DNA of 64,000 bases from Colimorpha_A sp900556615. GTDB lineage: Bacteria; Bacillota; Clostridia; Oscillospirales; CAG-272. The translations under genes and the position numbers were made by a program. Below, piece by piece: positions 61,066 to 64,000 of this stretch (position 1 is its first letter; the number at the start of each line of letters is the position of its first letter). The stretch is from positions 85,769 to 149,768 of the forward strand of contig CAVBUH010000042.1 of assembly GCA_963598415.1 (NCBI GenBank). The letters run 5' to 3'. The notes beneath the pieces were generated by a model. The model saw only the letters and a program-made list of their open reading frames with translations. It did not search any database and had not been told where the DNA came from.

Positions 61066-62751
61066 ATGTTATCACCAAAAGAGATTATGCAATTAATTCA
61101 AAGCTTAGTTTGGCTTCTTGCCGGTGTAGGTGTTTTTATTGTCGGTATGAATTTCATGGGTGATGCTTTGGAAAAAAGTGCCGGCAATGGAATGAAACGA
61201 CTTCTTGAACGAATCAGCAATAATCGTTTTTCAGGTGTTGGTATCGGCGCGGGCGTTACCGCTATCATTCAAAGTTCATCCGCAACAAGTGTAATGGTTA
61301 TCGGTCTCGTTAATGCAGGGGTTATGACTTTGATGCAAGCGACTCCCATCATTATGGGCGCTAATATCGGTACAACTATCACGGGGGTTTTGGTTGCTCT
61401 CAAAAACGATTATTTTAATATGGTAATGTACCTTCTTGCTTTTGCCGGTGTTATGATGAGCTTTTTCAAAAAGGAAAAAATCAAGATTGCCGGTAGTCTT
61501 TGCTGTGGTTTAGGTCTGATCTTCGTTGGACTTGAAGTTATGAGTAGCGAACAGGCTTTTGGAAATCCTCTTGTTGAGAACCTGTTTACAGAAATTTTTA
61601 AGAAGATTGATTTCCCGCTTTTGCTTATTTTAGTTGGCGTTATATTTACCGGACTTATTCAGAGTTCTTCCGCATCAACAGGTGTTGTTATTACAATGGT
61701 TGGGGCCGGTGTGCTACCACTTGACTTAGCACTGTTTATCGTGCTTGGTGCCAACATTGGTACTTGTGTTACGGCATTGCTTGCTTCTGTTGGGGCAAAT
61801 GCAAACTCCAAACGTGTAGCCCTTATACATTTTACATTCAATGTTATAGGTACTGTTTTCTTTACAGCTATTATTTGGATATTCAGAGACCCTGTTGTAA
61901 ATATGCTGCTTTCTTTGTTTCCCGGAAGTGATCCCATGTCGTTGCAAATGCGTGTTTCTATCTTCCACGTTATCTTTAATGTAACCACCACTTGTTTACT
62001 GCTTCCGTTTGTAAAGCATCTTGTGAATTATTCCTGTGCAGTTATTAAGGATAAGAAGCCAACCGAGGAAACTTTAACACTTAAATTTGTGGATGAAAGA
62101 CTTCTTTCCATGCCATATATCGCACTTATGCAAGTTAAGAAAGAAATTGATTATATGATTTCTTTGGTGGAGGAAAATTCGAATCTTTCTTTTGTAGCAA
62201 TGGATACCGGATCAGCAGAACATGGCACGACTATTCGAAGAAATGAAGAGATAATCGACTTTACAAACAGTGCGCTAACCAGATATTTGATTAAACTTTC
62301 TGCTGATGTAGAAGAAAGTGATGCGAAAGTAATCGGTTCTTATTTTCATGTCCTCAATGACTTGGAACGCATCGGAGACCATGCCGAAAATTTCCATGAG
62401 ATAGGTCTTGAAATGATAGACCGTAAGATATCTTTCAGCGATCAGGCACGAGAAGGAATAATGACTATGCGTGATACGGTAATGCAGATGTTTGTTATTT
62501 CCAAGGATACATTTGAAAATTTGGACAGGGAAAAGCTATCTGAGCTTACTCGCTTAGAGGAAAGCGTTGACGATATGAAAAAAGAACTCATTTCCGGGCA
62601 CTTTTCCAGACTTGCGGAAGGAAATTGTAGTATTGATGTAAGTCCGTATTATTCATCCGTCATTGTGGGACTTGAGCGTGTTGCAGACCACCTTGTAAAT
62701 GTTGGATACAGCATTGTGAATCCTACCGGTTCTCAAAAAGAGAATTATTAA
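61066..62751 (+). CDS. Na/Pi cotransporter with PhoU-like domain
   Basis: A 561-residue transporter of the NptA/Na-Pi-cotransporter II family. The transmembrane part (about 1-330) has the duplicated QSSSA signature: IIQSSSATSVMVIGLVNAG and LIQSSSASTGVVITMVGAG. A C-terminal PhoU-like helical domain (about 345-555; SYFHVLNDLERIGDHAEN, GLERVADHLVNVGYS) is present. It takes up phosphate with sodium. AAGGAGA precedes the ATG; a terminator follows at once. Confidence 0.93.
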   Translation: MLSPKEIMQLIQSLVWLLAGVGVFIVGMNFMGDALEKSAGNGMKRLLERISNNRFSGVGIGAGVTAIIQSSSATSVMVIGLVNAGVMTLMQATPIIMGANIGTTITGVLVALKNDYFNMVMYLLAFAGVMMSFFKKEKIKIAGSLCCGLGLIFVGLEVMSSEQAFGNPLVENLFTEIFKKIDFPLLLILVGVIFTGLIQSSSASTGVVITMVGAGVLPLDLALFIVLGANIGTCVTALLASVGANANSKRVALIHFTFNVIGTVFFTAIIWIFRDPVVNMLLSLFPGSDPMSLQMRVSIFHVIFNVTTTCLLLPFVKHLVNYSCAVIKDKKPTEETLTLKFVDERLLSMPYIALMQVKKEIDYMISLVEENSNLSFVAMDTGSAEHGTTIRRNEEIIDFTNSALTRYLIKLSADVEESDAKVIGSYFHVLNDLERIGDHAENFHEIGLEMIDRKISFSDQAREGIMTMRDTVMQMFVISKDTFENLDREKLSELTRLEESVDDMKKELISGHFSRLAEGNCSIDVSPYYSSVIVGLERVADHLVNVGYSIVNPTGSQKENY

Positions 62752-62760
62752 GACAAACTT

Positions 62761-62793
62761 AAAGCGCGGCGTTCACAACAACATCGCGCTTTT
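62761..62793 (+). terminator. Terminator of the phosphate transporter gene
   Basis: AAAGCGCG (62761-62768) with CGCGCTTT (62785-62792) then T. It could serve a convergent minus-strand transcript too. Confidence 0.72.
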
Positions 62794-62905
62794 ACTATTT
62801 GTTGTCTCTACTTGATTCTTTGATACTGAAGATCAAATTATTTATAATTTATAGTTCCCTTAATTATACTAAATTTGAGTTTCCGAGAGTTAACAGCTTA
62901 TTTAC

Positions 62906-63070
62906 TTAATTTAAGCCGTAATTCTCAAGGACGCGCCGAATAAGCTCAGCGCTTTTGTGAATATCGTCAAGCTGCTTCAGGATATCCCTGCAGTAGCCGA
63001 AGCAGTTAACCGAAAGATAGCGAGCCTGAGACGGTGTAAAATCGAATTCATGCTGCAGCCTGCAGGACAT
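62906..63070 (-). CDS. Small protein after rep
   Basis: A 54-residue frame, 25 bp after the rep stop on the minus strand: MSCRLQHEFDFTPSQARYL then LSVNCFGYCRDILKQLDDI and HKSAELIRRVLENYGLN. Charged and helical; Cys-rich at the start and middle. Only a weak ribosome binding site is visible (AAGAGAC). The frame extends upstream through the rep end, so part could be shadow; but the region downstream of rep is otherwise without gene. Function unknown; possible accessory of the Rep element. Confidence 0.5.
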   Translation of the reverse strand: MSCRLQHEFDFTPSQARYLSVNCFGYCRDILKQLDDIHKSAELIRRVLENYGLN

Positions 63071-63095
63071 GACATATCTGTCTCTTGCCGAAGGT

Positions 63096-63911
63096 TCAGA
63101 AAAAATTGTCAATATCGAAGCCTTTCTTGAGCTTCTCAAGAAGCTCATCGGAATAGTCGAGCCATCCGACGGTACAGAAGTCGCCACAGTAGGAGACAGG
63201 GAACTTACCGAAGAAATAGCCCTTTTTGACTACCTCGGCAGTCTTCAGACCGCGCGAGTGATAATACAGATGAGCGCCGAGACCGGACACGCATTTACCA
63301 AGATTCTTGTTTATGTACTTCGTCACGTACTTTGATACCGCCTCCTGATTCTTGATCGGCTCTAAGTCACAGAAGCCGAATTTGGCAGCGTAAGCGGGCC
63401 AATTGTAGACGACGTCGCCGCGGATCACCTTGTCGGCAATCGCCTTGCCCATACGATCGCCAATGCGGAACTGCCGAAGCTGCTCCGGAGGAAGTCCCAT
63501 AATGAAGCCGTGCATATGCCAGCTTTTGCCGTCGCTGTGAAGCTCCGGAATAAGAAGGAACTTGATATCGAAGCCATCTTTCTTGTTCTGATTCAAGATC
63601 CACTGACTCAGATCCTTGTGAAACTTCTCAAGATCCTGCCGGTTATATTTCGAAGCGTCAAGGGTTCCGGTAAAGAAATACTGCCAGGGATTGCAGTAGG
63701 CAAGGTCAAATATCCGATCCTTCGCTCTGGCAATGTTGTCGTCCAGCTTGTTTTCATTCACACCGCCGCGAAGAAATTCCTCCTCGTCGTCCTCAATGCC
63801 GGAGTTACGGAGATACGCCATCACGGTTATTTTTATTCGTCGGCTCGCACCGGTGCCGTATACCTTAAGGATAGCCTGATTGGAAAGATACTTTCTGTCA
63901 CGAATTGGCAT
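63096..63911 (-). CDS. HUH rolling-circle replication initiator (Rep)
   Basis: A 271-residue replication endonuclease of the ORF2/G2P-like group. Motif 1 is YFFTGTLDASKYN, the HUH motif is WHMHGFIMGLP (about residue 130, His-Met-His) and the Tyr motif is SKYVTKYINKN. Such proteins nick one strand to start rolling-circle replication of small plasmids, phages or integrated elements. AGGGGG before the ATG. The DNA is GC-richer than the surroundings, as expected for acquired DNA. No origin or second mobile gene is visible. The gene's 5' third is partly repeated at the window's right edge. Confidence 0.85.
   Translation of the reverse strand: MPIRDRKYLSNQAILKVYGTGASRRIKITVMAYLRNSGIEDDEEEFLRGGVNENKLDDNIARAKDRIFDLAYCNPWQYFFTGTLDASKYNRQDLEKFHKDLSQWILNQNKKDGFDIKFLLIPELHSDGKSWHMHGFIMGLPPEQLRQFRIGDRMGKAIADKVIRGDVVYNWPAYAAKFGFCDLEPIKNQEAVSKYVTKYINKNLGKCVSGLGAHLYYHSRGLKTAEVVKKGYFFGKFPVSYCGDFCTVGWLDYSDELLEKLKKGFDIDNFF
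63731..63785. repeat. 55-bp exact direct repeat, inner copy
   Basis: Identical to 63946-64000, offset 215 bp, lying in the 5' part of the rep gene. Confidence 0.95.
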
Positions 63912-63945
63912 AACCGTTTCCCCCTACCGTAATTTGATAGTTAGT

Positions 63946-64000
63946 CAATGTTGTCGTCCAGCTTGTTTTCATTCACACCGCCGCGAAGAAATTCCTCCTC
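63946..64000. repeat. 55-bp exact direct repeat, terminal copy at window end
   Basis: Exact copy of 63731-63785 reaching the last base of the window, so the true length of the match is unknown. It may be a second rep copy, a tandem duplication or an assembly overlap. Confidence 0.95.

Noticed and set aside
1..64000. CRISPR array, rRNA, tmRNA or other tRNA
   Set aside because: I looked for regular short repeats and conserved RNA cores; only the one tRNA was found.

Overview
The window reads as a chromosomal piece of a low-GC Gram-positive bacterium of the class Clostridia, probably near the Oscillospirales/Ruminococcaceae. This rests on gene content and style (NfnAB, MgtE, CIRCE-controlled groESL, a pth-mfd-foldase block, BspA-type LRR surface protein, strong AAGGAGG-type ribosome binding sites, consensus TTGACA/TATAAT promoters), not on a database match. 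Almost all genes run on the plus strand.

Layout. 1-11.4 kb is an accessory, envelope-stress-like island: a truncated sugar O-acetyltransferase, two amphipathic-helix proteins (one with 11-residue repeats), three paralogous two-helix membrane proteins, an HD-domain protein, a cardiolipin synthase, two tandem ATPase/permease ABC pairs, and a two-component system whose kinase has a very short outside loop. Similar direct repeats precede three of its transcription units and may be the response regulator's sites. A gene-poor stretch and a tRNA-Thr(GGT) mark its right edge. 12.5-21 kb is housekeeping (Gfo/Idh/MocA oxidoreductase, coaE, lytic transglycosylase, M18 aminopeptidase, prfA, tsaC/sua5, a parC-like gene without a parE beside it). 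21-28.8 kb holds a secreted pair with a SpoIID domain, nfnA-nfnB, gpsA, a kinase-like fusion and a GDPD phosphodiesterase. 28.8-30.6 kb is mgtE behind a 30-codon leader peptide and an intrinsic terminator, an apparent attenuation system. 31.3-34.2 kb is a minus-strand sugar-phosphate reductase operon with its own promoter and palindromic operator candidate. 34.3-41.2 kb has ligA, obg, a DUF2156-GNAT fusion and groESL with CIRCE. 41.6-48.7 kb has a HAD phosphatase, an exporter, a GT2-GtrA glycosyltransferase and a 1032-residue LRR/MucBP-like wall protein. 49-55.6 kb resembles the Bacillus gcaD-prs-pth-mfd locus, but GlmU is only its acetyltransferase half and prs is absent. 55.8-60.6 kb is a branched-chain amino acid (liv) ABC operon whose binding-protein gene has a +1 frameshift in its signal peptide. 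61-62.8 kb is a Na/Pi cotransporter. The right end holds a rolling-circle HUH Rep gene and a 55-bp exact repeat that may mark a contig end.

Mobile and repeated DNA: three copies of a ~170-bp element with GGCAATAC-type inverted ends in TTAA sites, a second ~154-bp TTAA element abutting one of them, and a 160-bp element with GGG..TCTC ends in a TA site. No CRISPR array, rRNA or integrase was seen. The observations I rate highest are the mgtE leader-peptide attenuator, the stress island with its repeated promoter boxes, the TTAA miniature elements and the livK frameshift.
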